Source of the DNA: UBA1847 sp942492205
GTDB taxonomy: Bacteria > Pseudomonadota > Gammaproteobacteria > Steroidobacterales > Woeseiaceae
Reading direction: 5' to 3'
Assembly (NCBI GenBank): GCA_942492205.1
Contig: CALODT010000002.1
Span: forward strand, 62,001-126,000
DNA: 64,000 nt
The notes under the pieces were generated by a model. It made no database searches. It saw only the letters and a list, made by a program, of their open reading frames with translations, and had not been told where the DNA came from. The translations under genes and the position numbers were made by a program. Of the stretch, positions 40,788 to 50,962 are shown piece by piece. Numbering within the stretch: the first letter of the stretch is position 1; each line of letters begins with the position of its first letter.

Positions 40788-42395
40788 ATGGTCAAGAAGA
40801 CTCTTCTCGCAAGCTACCTGTTAATCAGTGTTGCACTCATGGCATTTCTGCCGGCGCAGCCGGCGCTAGCCATGACGGCCGAGCAATATTTCGAGGACGG
40901 CAACCGGCTGTTTCGTGACGACCTGTACTGGGCAGCGCTGCTGCGCTACCGCCAGGCTGCGGACGAAGGTCTCGATACCCCGTTACTGCATTACAACGAG
41001 GGCGTCGCACACTACCGGGCCGGGCAGTACAACCGGGCCCGGGAGTCGTTACAGCGAGCGCTTAGAGATCCCGGCCTGCGAATCGCCACGCAGTACAACC
41101 TGGGCCTGAATGCCTATGCCGCCGGCAACAACGACGAAGCGTTGCGCTGGTTTCGGCTGGTGCGCGATCAGAACCAGAACCGGAAGCTACAGGAGTACGC
41201 GGTTGTTGCGATCTCCAGGATTCGTGACATCGAAGCGGTCCCGGACGAGTTCGAAATTCGCGTCGCCGAACGCAAGAAGAAACGCGAGTTCGCCGACCTG
41301 GAGTTCAGGGCGCGCGTGAGCTTTGGCAATGACGACAATGTTTTTCGGACGCCCGAACAAAACTACATCGATTTCGCCAACCCGAACTTACCCATCGTAA
41401 CGCCGGTTCCACAAAGTGGCGCCTTCATGCCGGTGAGCATCAGCGCCAAGTACCGCATCAACACGCTGCCGTTCGAAGGCTTCTATGGCGCGTATCGGCT
41501 CGCTGGTCGCTACTACCAGGACAAGGAGCTCGAAAACGCAAACGAATATATTCATGAAATAAGCTTTGGCAGCGACTACTTCCGCAAGGATGAGTCGCGG
41601 CGCCGCGAGATACTTAGCGCGTTCAAGGTTGCGCAGCACGATGACGTTTATTATGACCCCGACGATGGCGGCAGCCGTATCGTCGATGGCGTCGCCGTCG
41701 ACGACCGCATGAACTACCTGCGCTACGGCCCGGAGCTGCGCCTGCGACAATCGCATGAGCGACTTTCGATTGGCGCGACGTTCAAGGGCCAGCTGTGGAA
41801 TTACGAGGAAACCGAGGTTCTGCCGGAGTACGACCACGAGTATTTCCTGGTCAGCCTTTACGGCCAGTACAAGTTCACGAGGACCTCGCTGCTTCGGGTA
41901 ACGGCCGAGTATTACAGCCGGCGATTCGGGGACCGCATTGCGCACGACCTTGACGGGCAGCAGCGCCTTGGTAACCCGAACATCCGCTATGACTACTATT
42001 CGCTGGGACTGCGCGCGAGGCAGCGCATTACCGACAGCATGTGGTTCGGCTTTGACGTCAGTCGTGTCGAGCGCATCGACCAGTACGTCGGCTACAACGA
42101 TTATTCGCGCGACAGTTTCGGTATCGACTATCACTGGGCGATCGGCGAGCGCTTCGAGCTGGAGCTCGGTGGCGCGTATCGGCTCTACAATTACCCCAAC
42201 GCGTTCGCCTTTCACAATCCTGTCGTCGGTCGCAAGACGCAGGAATCCGCGGACGGCGAAATCACCGGCACCTTCCGCCTCACGCGGCACCTGAGCCTGG
42301 TGGCAGAAGGCCGCTATCGCGAGACGGTCTCCAACGACATCCGCATCCAGTACGAACGCATCCAGTACATGCTCGGAATACGCTGGGAGCAGTAA
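40788..42395 (+). CDS. TPR / outer-membrane beta-barrel protein
   Basis: Protein of 535 residues from the ATG at 40788, with a signal peptide ending near residue 28 (QPALA, MTAE). Several TPR-like repeats follow (about 30-150: LFRDDLYWAALLRYRQAADEG, then LHYNEGVAHYRAGQYNRA). From about 190 to the end are alternating aromatic/polar strands ending in GIRWEQ, typical of an outer-membrane barrel. The TPR-plus-barrel layout recalls surface lipoprotein assembly modifier (Slam) proteins and DUF560 relatives, but I cannot confirm the family. The frame extends upstream into the terminator, so the later start is preferred. Confidence 0.78.
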   Translation: MVKKTLLASYLLISVALMAFLPAQPALAMTAEQYFEDGNRLFRDDLYWAALLRYRQAADEGLDTPLLHYNEGVAHYRAGQYNRARESLQRALRDPGLRIATQYNLGLNAYAAGNNDEALRWFRLVRDQNQNRKLQEYAVVAISRIRDIEAVPDEFEIRVAERKKKREFADLEFRARVSFGNDDNVFRTPEQNYIDFANPNLPIVTPVPQSGAFMPVSISAKYRINTLPFEGFYGAYRLAGRYYQDKELENANEYIHEISFGSDYFRKDESRRREILSAFKVAQHDDVYYDPDDGGSRIVDGVAVDDRMNYLRYGPELRLRQSHERLSIGATFKGQLWNYEETEVLPEYDHEYFLVSLYGQYKFTRTSLLRVTAEYYSRRFGDRIAHDLDGQQRLGNPNIRYDYYSLGLRARQRITDSMWFGFDVSRVERIDQYVGYNDYSRDSFGIDYHWAIGERFELELGGAYRLYNYPNAFAFHNPVVGRKTQESADGEITGTFRLTRHLSLVAEGRYRETVSNDIRIQYERIQYMLGIRWEQ

Positions 42396-42505
42396 ACCTC
42401 GCGCTACATGCCTCGGGGCGGCCGCTCCCGCGTGACGCTCTTCCGGCGGGCTGCTAGACTGCGTCGCTCTCGAATTTCCGCGGTGGGCCAGCGAAGCCCG
42501 ACTCC

Positions 42506-44677
42506 ATGGATGTAACACCAATCCTCGAACAACTGAATGACGCGCAGCGTCAGGCCGTTACCGCGCCCGCTGAGCCGGCGCTGGTCATCGCCGGGGCGGG
42601 CAGCGGCAAGACGCGGGTGCTGGTGCATCGCGCGGCCTGGCTCATCGATGTCGAGGGCCTTTCGCCACAGAGCTTGCTGGCGGTCACGTTCACCAACAAG
42701 GCCGCGGCGGAGATGCGAGGGCGTATCGAGGCGCTGCTGAGACTGCCTGTGCAGCACCTCTGGATTGGCACCTTCCATGGCCTGGCACATCGCATGTTGC
42801 GCCGCCACTGGCGCGAGGCCGGTTTGCCGCAGAACTTCCAGATCATTGATTCCGACGATCAGCTGCGCCTCATCAAGCGGCTGCTGAAGAACCTCGAGGT
42901 CGATGACAGCCGCTGGGTACCGCGCGAGATCCAGTGGTTCATAAACGCCCAGAAAGACGAAGGGCTCCGCCCTCAGCATCTCGATGACGAGGGCGACGCC
43001 GATCGCCGCCAGATGATCTCGCTGTACCAGTCCTACGAGGACATCTGCCAGCGCGGCGGGCTCGTGGATTTTGCCGAGCTGCTGCTGCGCGCACATGAGT
43101 TGTTACGTGATAACGCCGAGTTGCTGGCGCACTACCAGCGACGATTCAAACATCTGCTGGTCGATGAATTCCAGGACACCAATGCCATCCAGTATGCGTG
43201 GCTTCGGCTGCTTGCCGGCAAGCAGGGCATACCCTTTGTCGTGGGTGATGATGACCAGTCGATCTACCGGTGGCGTGGCGCGCGCGTTGAGCATATTCAG
43301 CGCTTCCAGAAGGACTTTCCCGGCACCAACGTTGTGAAGCTGGAGCAGAACTACCGTTCGACCGCGACCATCCTGAACGCGGCCAATGCCGTCATTGCCA
43401 ACAACAGCTCGCGGCTCGGCAAGAACCTGTGGACAGAGGGTGCCGAGGGCGAGGCTATTCGGGTCTATTCGGCGTATAACGAGCGCGACGAAGCGGATTT
43501 TGTCATCGGTCGGCTACGTGACTGGATCGAGCAGGGAAACGCACGCTCCGACTCCGCCATCCTGTATCGCTCGAACGCGCAATCGCGAGTACTGGAAGAA
43601 GGCCTGATCAACGCGCGTATTCCGTACCGCGTTTACGGCGGTCTGCGCTTCTTCGAGCGCGCGGAAATCAAGGATGCATTGGCTTACCTGCGGCTGATCT
43701 CGCATCGCGAAGATGACAGCGCCTACGAGCGCATCGTCAACAAGCCAACGCGCGGCATTGGCGCGCGCACCGTCGAATTGATGCGCGCTTATGCCAGGGC
43801 AAATGCCTGCTCGTTGTGGCGTGCCGCCGGTGCAATCGCCAGTGACGAACTGAATGGCCGCGCCGCGAACGCCGTGAACGCGTTTCTCTCGCTGATTGAA
43901 CGCCTCGCCCGCGAGACAAAAGGGCTTGATCTGCACGACCAGGTCGATCACGTTATTCACAGCAGCGGTCTGGTCGATTTCTTCAAGAAGGACAAGGGCG
44001 AGAAGGGCGAGACCCGGGTCGAGAACCTGCTCGAGCTGGTGAGTGCCGCGAAGAGCTTCGAGCCGGATCCGGCCGAAGAGATGTCGCCGCTCGATGAGTT
44101 TCTGTCGCACGCAGCGCTGGAAGCCGGCGAAGGGCAGGCCGATGCCTGGGAGGACTGTGTTCAGCTCATGACCATGCACTCGGCAAAAGGCCTGGAGTTT
44201 CCACTGGTCTTCATGTGCGGCATGGAGGACGGCTTGTTCCCGCACCAGCGTTCGATCGCAGATCCACAGGGGCTCGAGGAAGAACGTCGACTCTGCTATG
44301 TCGGCATAACGCGCGCCAAGCAGACACTGTATATAACGCACGCCGAGCAGCGGCGCCTGCACGGTATGGACAATTTCTGCCAGCCTTCGCGATTTATCGC
44401 CGAGATTCCTGACGAGCACGTGGAAGAGGTACGCCCACGGGTACAGGTGTCCAGGCCGATGCGCCCGACGCCGTCGGGACGGCGTCAGAAACCGTCAACA
44501 TCCGCCGGTAACGAGCTGGGCATCCACCTGGGGCAGCGAGTTAGACACAAGAAATTCGGCGAAGGCGTCATCCTGAACTGCGAAGGGCAGGGCGCGCACG
44601 CTCGCGTCGAAGTGAATTTTGAGAACGCGGGCACAAAATGGCTGGTTCTGAGCTATGCAAATCTCGATCTGATGTAG
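42506..44677 (+). CDS. uvrD: DNA helicase II
   Basis: Protein of 723 residues, nearly the length of E. coli UvrD. Superfamily 1 motifs are present: Walker A GAGSGKT at 30-36, TFTNKAAAEM (Ia), LVDEFQDTN (II) near 218, GDDDQSIYRWRGA (III), QNYRST (IV) and MTMHSAKGLEF (V). The C-terminal Tudor-like tail (LGQRVRHKKFGEGVI) is what RNA polymerase and UvrB contact in UvrD, favouring UvrD over Rep. It acts in excision repair and mismatch repair. Confidence 0.96.
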   Translation: MDVTPILEQLNDAQRQAVTAPAEPALVIAGAGSGKTRVLVHRAAWLIDVEGLSPQSLLAVTFTNKAAAEMRGRIEALLRLPVQHLWIGTFHGLAHRMLRRHWREAGLPQNFQIIDSDDQLRLIKRLLKNLEVDDSRWVPREIQWFINAQKDEGLRPQHLDDEGDADRRQMISLYQSYEDICQRGGLVDFAELLLRAHELLRDNAELLAHYQRRFKHLLVDEFQDTNAIQYAWLRLLAGKQGIPFVVGDDDQSIYRWRGARVEHIQRFQKDFPGTNVVKLEQNYRSTATILNAANAVIANNSSRLGKNLWTEGAEGEAIRVYSAYNERDEADFVIGRLRDWIEQGNARSDSAILYRSNAQSRVLEEGLINARIPYRVYGGLRFFERAEIKDALAYLRLISHREDDSAYERIVNKPTRGIGARTVELMRAYARANACSLWRAAGAIASDELNGRAANAVNAFLSLIERLARETKGLDLHDQVDHVIHSSGLVDFFKKDKGEKGETRVENLLELVSAAKSFEPDPAEEMSPLDEFLSHAALEAGEGQADAWEDCVQLMTMHSAKGLEFPLVFMCGMEDGLFPHQRSIADPQGLEEERRLCYVGITRAKQTLYITHAEQRRLHGMDNFCQPSRFIAEIPDEHVEEVRPRVQVSRPMRPTPSGRRQKPSTSAGNELGIHLGQRVRHKKFGEGVILNCEGQGAHARVEVNFENAGTKWLVLSYANLDLM

Positions 44678-44712
44678 ACTAGCGCCCTGTCTTGCCAATG
44701 TGCACGGTCTAA

Positions 44713-46089
44713 ATGAAGATTCTTATTCTCGGCGCAGGCCAGGTTGGGTCCTCGGCGGCATACCATCTGTCTCGCGAGGAAGCCAACGAGGTCACGGTCG
44801 TCGACATGCGGCCGGAGGTGCTGCGCGAACTGCAGGATCGACTCGACATCCGCACGGTGGTTGGCCATGCCGCGTATCCCGACGTACTGGATCGCGCCGG
44901 AGCGCGCGACGCCGATATCGTGGTCGCGCTGACCGATAGCGACGAAACCAACATGGTCGCCTGCCAGGTCGCCTATACGCAATTCAGAACACCGACGAAA
45001 ATTGCGCGTATCCGTTCCGCTGAATACATGAATGCCAACAAGCTGTTCACGCAGGATGCGATCCCGATCGACGTGCGCATCAGCCCCGAACAGCTGGTCT
45101 GTACCTACGTCGAACAGCTCATCCTGTATCCGGGCTCATCGCAGGTGCTCGACTTTGCCGATGGCCGCGTGCGGCTCGTTGGCGTCAAGGCTGACCGCGA
45201 CGGCCTGCTCGTCGGCCAGCGCATCGCAACGCTGAAGGACCATATCCCGAACACCGAGGGCCGGATTGCGGCGATCTATCGGCAGGGCAAGGCCATGCTG
45301 CCCGACGGCGATACGGTCATTCAGGAAGGTGACGAAGTCTTTTTCATCGCCGACCGCAAGGATATTCGCGTCTTCATGAGTGAGATACGACGACTGGAGG
45401 ACCCGGTTCGTCGTGTCGTCATCGCGGGTGGCGGCAACATCGGCGTGCGCCTTGCGATGGCGCTCGAACAGACCAACCAGGTAAAAATCATCGAGCGCGA
45501 TCAGCGCCGCGCGCGCGACATCTCCGAACAGCTCAACAAGGCGATCGTGCTGGTCGGTGACGCGGCCGATGAAGAGCTGCTGCTCGAAGAAAATATCGAC
45601 AACGTCGATGTCTTCTGTGCCCTCACAAACTCCGAGGAAGCCAATATTCTGAGCTCGATGCTGTCCAAGCGCCTCGGCGCTCACAAGGCAATGGCATTGA
45701 TCAACCGCGCCTCGTATGTGGACCTGGTCGAGTCAGGCAGTATCGACATCGCAATCTCGCCGCAGCAGGTCACGATTGGTTCCTTGCTGGCACACGTGCG
45801 GCGCGGCGACGTCGTCAAGGTGCATTCCTTGCGTCGCGGTGCTGCCGAGGCCATGGAAGCCATTGCTCATGGCAACGAACAAAACTCCAAGGTCGTCGGT
45901 CGGGCCATCGAAGACATCGAGCTGCCGAAAGGCACGGCCATCGTCGCTATCGTGCGGGGCGAACAGGTCATCATTGCGCACCATGACACGGTCATCGAGG
46001 CGGACGACCACATGATTCTGTTCATGACCGATCGCCGCAAGATCGAGAGCCTGGAGAAGCTCTTCCAGGTCGGCGTCTCCTTCGTATAG
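44713..46089 (+). CDS. trkA: Potassium uptake regulator TrkA
   Basis: Protein of 458 residues, the family length. It has two RCK units, each a Rossmann NAD-binding fold plus a TrkA-C domain. The first fold has ILGAGQVGS at 4-12 and the second VVIAGGGNIGVR near 235. It forms the cytoplasmic gating ring of the TrkH channel. It lies 7 bases upstream of trkH in one operon. Confidence 0.96.
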   Translation: MKILILGAGQVGSSAAYHLSREEANEVTVVDMRPEVLRELQDRLDIRTVVGHAAYPDVLDRAGARDADIVVALTDSDETNMVACQVAYTQFRTPTKIARIRSAEYMNANKLFTQDAIPIDVRISPEQLVCTYVEQLILYPGSSQVLDFADGRVRLVGVKADRDGLLVGQRIATLKDHIPNTEGRIAAIYRQGKAMLPDGDTVIQEGDEVFFIADRKDIRVFMSEIRRLEDPVRRVVIAGGGNIGVRLAMALEQTNQVKIIERDQRRARDISEQLNKAIVLVGDAADEELLLEENIDNVDVFCALTNSEEANILSSMLSKRLGAHKAMALINRASYVDLVESGSIDIAISPQQVTIGSLLAHVRRGDVVKVHSLRRGAAEAMEAIAHGNEQNSKVVGRAIEDIELPKGTAIVAIVRGEQVIIAHHDTVIEADDHMILFMTDRRKIESLEKLFQVGVSFV

Positions 46090-46096
46090 GGCGCTG

Positions 46097-47548
46097 ATGA
46101 ACTGGACCGTCGTACAGCGCATCCTCGGCCTGCTGCTGATGATGTTCAGCCTAACCATGCTGCCGCCAATCGGCTTCAGTCTTTTCTTCCAGGACGGCTC
46201 GTGGCTGCCCTTCGTCGAGGGCTTCGCCATTACGCTGGTGGCCGGCCTGCTGTGCTGGCTACCCGTGCATCGCTCTCGAAAAGACCTGCGATTGCGTGAC
46301 GGCTTCCTGGTCGTTGCCGCCTTCTGGACCGTACTGGGGACGTTCGGCGCCGCCCCGCTCTATTTTGCGGACGGTTTGTCGCTGTCGTTTACCGACGCGG
46401 TTTTCGAATCGATGTCGGGACTGACAACGACAGGTGCAACCGTCCTGACGGGGCTGGACGATCTGCCAATGTCGATTCTTTATTACCGCCAGCAGCTGCA
46501 ATGGTTGGGCGGTATGGGCATCATCGTCCTTGCTGTCGCCGTGCTGCCGATGCTCGGCGTTGGCGGCATGCAGCTTTACCGGGCCGAGACGCCCGGACCG
46601 GTCAAGGACACCAAGCTGACGCCACGAATCACCGAGACCGCCAAAGCGCTCTGGTACGTCTACCTGGCCTTCACAATTACCTGCACGATCGGCTATCGAA
46701 TCGCCGGGATGGGCTGGTTCGACGCGCTTTGTCACGCCTTTTCGACGGTCGCGATTGGCGGCTTTTCGACGCACGACCTCAGCATCGGTTATTTCGATAG
46801 CACCGCTGTCGATCTTGTTGCCGTGTTCTTCATGTTTGTCGCCGGCATCAACTTCTCGCTGCATTTCTTCGCCTGGCGTTACGTCTCTGTGAAACATTAT
46901 TTTCAGGACCCCGAGTTTCGCGCCTACGGCGCCATCCTGATCGCGCTGTCTACCGTCGTCGTTTCGACCCTGTACATCTACCGCGGCTTTCAGGACCCCG
47001 GACAGACCTTTATTAACGGCCTGTTCCAGGCCGTGTCGATTGCGACGACGACCGGTTTCACGACCGAGAATTTCGCTATCTGGCCCGGCGCTTTGCCGGT
47101 GATGCTCGTGTTTGCCAGTTTCGTGGGCGGCTGCGCCGGGTCGACGGCGGGCGGCATCAAGGTCATCCGGTGGCTCTTGGTCTACAAACAGGGCGTCCGC
47201 GAGATCGGCCGGCTGGTCCATCCCAGTGCAGAGATACCGGTGAAGCTCGGCAACAAGGCTGTGCCGTATCGCGTCGTCGATGCCGTGTGGGGCTTTTTCT
47301 CGGTCTACATTATCGTTTATGGCGTCATGCTGCTCGCGATGATGGCAACCGGGCTCGATCAGGTCACCGCGTTCTCGGCGGTTGCAGCAACCCTCAATAA
47401 CCTCGGCCCTGGCCTTGGCGATGTCTCCTCGGGCTTCATGTCGCTCACAAATACGGCCAAGTGGATATCCATCGCCGGCATGCTGCTGGGCCGCCTCGAA
47501 ATATTCACGCTGCTGGTTCTGATTACGCCCACCTTCTGGCGCACCTGA
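46097..47548 (+). CDS. trkH: Potassium uptake channel subunit TrkH
   Basis: Protein of 483 residues with four membrane-pore-membrane repeats. Selectivity-filter stretches are visible, for example MSGLTTTGATVL, FSTVAIGGFSTHD, SIATTTGFTTENF and ATLNNLGPGLGDV. It works with TrkA for low-affinity K+ uptake, driven by the membrane potential. The next gene (TRAP DctQ) starts only 11 bases later although the functions differ. Confidence 0.96.
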   Translation: MNWTVVQRILGLLLMMFSLTMLPPIGFSLFFQDGSWLPFVEGFAITLVAGLLCWLPVHRSRKDLRLRDGFLVVAAFWTVLGTFGAAPLYFADGLSLSFTDAVFESMSGLTTTGATVLTGLDDLPMSILYYRQQLQWLGGMGIIVLAVAVLPMLGVGGMQLYRAETPGPVKDTKLTPRITETAKALWYVYLAFTITCTIGYRIAGMGWFDALCHAFSTVAIGGFSTHDLSIGYFDSTAVDLVAVFFMFVAGINFSLHFFAWRYVSVKHYFQDPEFRAYGAILIALSTVVVSTLYIYRGFQDPGQTFINGLFQAVSIATTTGFTTENFAIWPGALPVMLVFASFVGGCAGSTAGGIKVIRWLLVYKQGVREIGRLVHPSAEIPVKLGNKAVPYRVVDAVWGFFSVYIIVYGVMLLAMMATGLDQVTAFSAVAATLNNLGPGLGDVSSGFMSLTNTAKWISIAGMLLGRLEIFTLLVLITPTFWRT

Positions 47549-47559
47549 GTCGGTCCTTC

Positions 47560-48075
47560 GTGAGTACAGAGAGCGATAAGCCCGCCCACCTCATCGATCG
47601 CATGAGCGTGTTGACGGGCAAAGTCGCTGCCTGGCTGACGCTCGCCATGGTCGTTGTCACCTTCGTCGTCGTCGTCATGCGCTATGTCTTCGATGCGGGG
47701 CTGATCTGGCTGCAGGAATCCGTGGTCTGGATGCACGCTGTCGTTTTCATGCTTGGTGCGGCGTACACCTTGCAACAGGAAGAACACGTGCGCGTTGACG
47801 TGTTTTACAGAACCATGAGCGCGAAACGTCGCGCGATCGTCGACCTGCTCGGCGTTCTGATCTTCCTGTTTCCCTTGTGCGCCTTCCTCGGCTGGAAGTC
47901 GTTCGACTTTGTCGCCGCATCCTGGCGCTTGCAGGAAGCGTCGCGGGAGTCCGGCGGTCTCCCGTATCCATTGTTACCGCTCCTGAAAACGGTGCTGGTT
48001 CTGATGCCTGCGGCGGTGACCCTGCAGGGCCTGTCGCTGTTGCTGCGATCGATCCGTGAGCTGAGGAAGGGCTGA
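47560..48075 (+). CDS. dctQ: TRAP transporter small permease (DctQ type)
   Basis: Protein of 171 residues with four membrane helices. The sequence WLQESVVWMHAVVFMLGAAY and the EEHVRVDVFY block after it are the DctQ signature. I chose the GTG at 47560, just after trkH; ATG at 47602 is an alternative. The open frame extends back into trkH but that is overlap. It pairs with DctM 2 bases downstream. Substrate is set by the binding protein, which may be the DctP at 54875. Confidence 0.9.
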   Translation: MSTESDKPAHLIDRMSVLTGKVAAWLTLAMVVVTFVVVVMRYVFDAGLIWLQESVVWMHAVVFMLGAAYTLQQEEHVRVDVFYRTMSAKRRAIVDLLGVLIFLFPLCAFLGWKSFDFVAASWRLQEASRESGGLPYPLLPLLKTVLVLMPAAVTLQGLSLLLRSIRELRKG

Positions 48076-48077
48076 GC

Positions 48078-49451
48078 ATGGAATGGGTTGCCGCGCTGCT
48101 GTTCCTGACGGTCATCCTGTTGCTGCTGGCGGGCTTTCCCGTTGCTTTTACGCTGGGAGGAACCGCTCTGCTGTTCGCGGGTTTCGGGGTGATCGGCGGC
48201 AGCTTCAACGAGGCGTTGCTGTCGGGACTGCCCAACCGCATCTTCGGCATCATGACGAACGAAACGCTGGTAGCCGTGCCGCTGTTCGTATTCATGGGCG
48301 TCACGCTCGAGCGAGCTCGCATAGCCGAAGACCTGCTGGAAACGCTTAGCTCGCTGTTCGGCACCCTGCGCGGTGGCCTCGGCATCTCCGTAACGATCGT
48401 CGGGATGCTGCTCGCCGCGAGCACCGGCATCGTGGGTGCCACCGTCGTCACGATGGGCCTGTTGTCGCTACCAACGATGCTCAAACGGGGTTACTCGGCG
48501 GACATTGCCGCAGGCACTATTTGCGCGTCGGGAACGCTGGGGCAGATCATTCCGCCGTCGATTGTGCTTGTCATGCTTGGCGACGTAATGACGACAGCGT
48601 ACCAGCAGGCACAGCTGGAGATGGGCGTGTATTCACCCAGGACCGTTTCGGTCGGCGACCTTTTCGCCGGCGCACTGATCCCGGGGCTCATGCTGGTCGG
48701 CCTTTATATGCTGTACATTCTCGGCGTTGCTTTCTTCCGGCCGGCGCTTATGCCGCCGCACCAACGGGCCGAAGGAGAGACGGTTTCTCTTGCCCGCATA
48801 GTGCGCGCGTTGCTGCCGCCACTGTTCCTTATCTTCGCTGTGCTCGGCTCTATTCTGAAAGGATTCGCAACGCCCACCGAAGCGGCCGGCGTCGGTGGCA
48901 TGGGCGCGCTGTTGCTGGCGATAGCGCGGCGGCAGCTGTCAATGTCGCGGCTGCAGGAGATCATGCAGAGCACGTTGCGCATCAGCAGCATGGTCTTCCT
49001 GATCCTGATCGGCGCCTCGGTATTCTCCCTGGTGTTCCGCGGCTTCGGTGGTGACGACGGGGTGCGCGCTGTACTCGAGGCGCTTCCCGGTGGTGTCATC
49101 GGCGCGGTCGTGCTGGTCATGTTGGTGATGTTCCTGCTGGGCTTCGTGCTCGACTTCATCGAAATTACGTTCGTCGTCGTGCCCATCGTCGGGCCCGTAT
49201 TGCTGGCGATGGGTCTCGACCCCGTCTGGCTTGGCATCATGATCGCGATCAACCTGCAGACCTCGTTCCTGACGCCGCCTTTCGGCTTTGCGCTGTTCTA
49301 TTTGCGCGGCGTCGCGCCGCCGTCCGTATCGACGGCGCAGATTTATCGCGGCGCCGTGCCGTTCGTCGCCATTCAGCTGCTGGCCCTCTTGTTGCTGGCT
49401 GTCTTTCCGGACCTCGTTACCTGGTTGCCGAACAGGATCTACGGTAGCTAG
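48078..49451 (+). CDS. dctM: TRAP transporter large permease (DctM type)
   Basis: Protein of 457 residues and about twelve membrane helices. Typical blocks are FMGVTLERARIAEDLLE, ASTGIVGATVVTMGLLSLP and CASGTLGQIIPPSIVLVMLGD. It is the Na+-driven transport subunit of a TRAP system. Its stop codon overlaps the stop of the convergent aminotransferase gene, both using the CTAG at 49448-49451. Confidence 0.94.
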   Translation: MEWVAALLFLTVILLLLAGFPVAFTLGGTALLFAGFGVIGGSFNEALLSGLPNRIFGIMTNETLVAVPLFVFMGVTLERARIAEDLLETLSSLFGTLRGGLGISVTIVGMLLAASTGIVGATVVTMGLLSLPTMLKRGYSADIAAGTICASGTLGQIIPPSIVLVMLGDVMTTAYQQAQLEMGVYSPRTVSVGDLFAGALIPGLMLVGLYMLYILGVAFFRPALMPPHQRAEGETVSLARIVRALLPPLFLIFAVLGSILKGFATPTEAAGVGGMGALLLAIARRQLSMSRLQEIMQSTLRISSMVFLILIGASVFSLVFRGFGGDDGVRAVLEALPGGVIGAVVLVMLVMFLLGFVLDFIEITFVVVPIVGPVLLAMGLDPVWLGIMIAINLQTSFLTPPFGFALFYLRGVAPPSVSTAQIYRGAVPFVAIQLLALLLLAVFPDLVTWLPNRIYGS

Positions 49452-50773
49452 ATCTGCGCCGAGACGGTAGCCACCGCCCCCGTAAATTTCTCGACGAGCT
49501 CTTCTGCCTCTGCTGCGCTTAGATTGTATGGCGGCGCCAGCAGGACGTGGTCGCCATGCCGCCCGTCAACCGTGCCACCCATGCCGTAACACATCAGTCC
49601 TGACTCGAATGCCGCTTTCTGCACCTGGTTGTGAATTTTTCTCTCGGGCTCAAACGGCGCTTTGCTGTCGCGATCGCTGACCAGCTCAACGCCGATGAAG
49701 AGCCCGCGCCCTCGCACGTCACCAACATAAGGGCTGTTGGCAAACGCTTGCCGCAGGCTCGCGCGGATCGACTTGCCGCGTAACACGACGTTGCTCATGA
49801 GATCTTCCTCGTGGAGGACCTTCAGTGTTGCGAGCGCCGCCGACACGGCGGTAGCGTGTCCCATGAACGTGTGGCCATGCTGAAAGAAGCCGCTGCCCAC
49901 TCGTACGGCGTCAATGATCTCCTCGCGACAGAGTAATGCGCCGACAGGCTGGTAGCCGGCCGCGAGACCCTTTGCCATCGTCACGATGTCGGGAACAATC
50001 TGCTCCTGTTCGTAGGCCATCAGGCTGCCCGTTCGCCCCGTCCCGCACATGACCTCATCGAGAATAAGGTGCACGCCGTAGCTGTCACAGATTTCTCGAA
50101 TACGTTTGAAGTAGCCCGGTACCGCAACGACGGCGCCCGCGGTTGCTCCGACCACGGTTTCTGCGATAAACGCAGCCACCTTCGTCGGACCGAGCTCGTG
50201 AATTTTCTGTTCGAGCTCAGCCGCGACTCGCCGACCGTAGGCCTCCGGGGTTTCTGTCGGCGGTCGCTCCCGGTACTCGAAGCACGGTGCAATATGGTTG
50301 CCTTGAACCATCAGCGGTGCGAAATGCTTGCGACGCCATTCATTGCCGCCAACAGCCAGGGCGCCCAGCGTATTACCGTGATAACTCTGCCGGCGCGCGA
50401 TGAACAGGTGCCTGTCGGGCTCACCAGACTCGACGAAATACTGGCGCGACAGCTTCAGCGCCGCCTCTATCGTCTCGGAGCCACCGCTGAGCAGCAGGAC
50501 CCGGTCCATGCCGGGCGCCTGTTGCGTCAGCTTCTCGCCGAGCTCCTCCATGACATCCGTCGTAAAAAACGACGTATGTGCATACGGCAGCGTTTCAACT
50601 TGCTGCTGAATCGCCGCGACAATCGCCGGGTGGCTGTGGCCCAGGCAGGACACCGCTGCTCCGCCCGAACCATCAAGATAGCGCTTGCCGCTGGCATCGA
50701 TAACGTAGGAGCCTTCGCCGCGCACGGCCTGCGGCGGCTGGTAGATCAGCTGCCTGTGGATCAGATGACTCAC
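49448..50773 (-). CDS. Class III PLP-dependent aminotransferase
   Basis: Protein of 441 residues from a GTG at 50773 (VSHLIHRQLIY). Fold-type I, class III: GSGGAAVSCLGHSHP, SGGSETIEAALKLSR, LILDEVMCGTGRTG with the PLP-pyridine Asp239, and MAKGLAAGYQPVGA with the PLP Lys268. It should transfer an amino group from an omega- or alpha-amino donor to a keto acid. No ATG suits the length; a TTG at 50842 is the only longer start. The TRAP and oxidoreductase neighbours suggest catabolism of an imported amino compound, substrate unknown. Confidence 0.9.
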   Translation of the reverse strand: MSHLIHRQLIYQPPQAVRGEGSYVIDASGKRYLDGSGGAAVSCLGHSHPAIVAAIQQQVETLPYAHTSFFTTDVMEELGEKLTQQAPGMDRVLLLSGGSETIEAALKLSRQYFVESGEPDRHLFIARRQSYHGNTLGALAVGGNEWRRKHFAPLMVQGNHIAPCFEYRERPPTETPEAYGRRVAAELEQKIHELGPTKVAAFIAETVVGATAGAVVAVPGYFKRIREICDSYGVHLILDEVMCGTGRTGSLMAYEQEQIVPDIVTMAKGLAAGYQPVGALLCREEIIDAVRVGSGFFQHGHTFMGHATAVSAALATLKVLHEEDLMSNVVLRGKSIRASLRQAFANSPYVGDVRGRGLFIGVELVSDRDSKAPFEPERKIHNQVQKAAFESGLMCYGMGGTVDGRHGDHVLLAPPYNLSAAEAEELVEKFTGAVATVSAQI

Positions 50774-50962
50774 CTGCTGGTCGCGTCTTGTGCGGTCATC
50801 GCTCGCTCTGCATTGAGGGAAACACGACGCCAATGTACTCAATCGCTCGTTGCAATAGAAGAGTCGATCGGCTTCGGTTTTGGGTTGCTATCTAAAGAAA
50901 AACAGCGCCTGAGGCGCTATTGGACACACATATTCTGCGTCCAGCAGGGGGAGAATTTACGA

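Noticed and set aside
50069..50962. A long N-terminal extension of the TonB receptor frame
   Set aside because: It lies antisense to the aminotransferase, and a signal peptide with a good ribosome-binding site begins at 50963.
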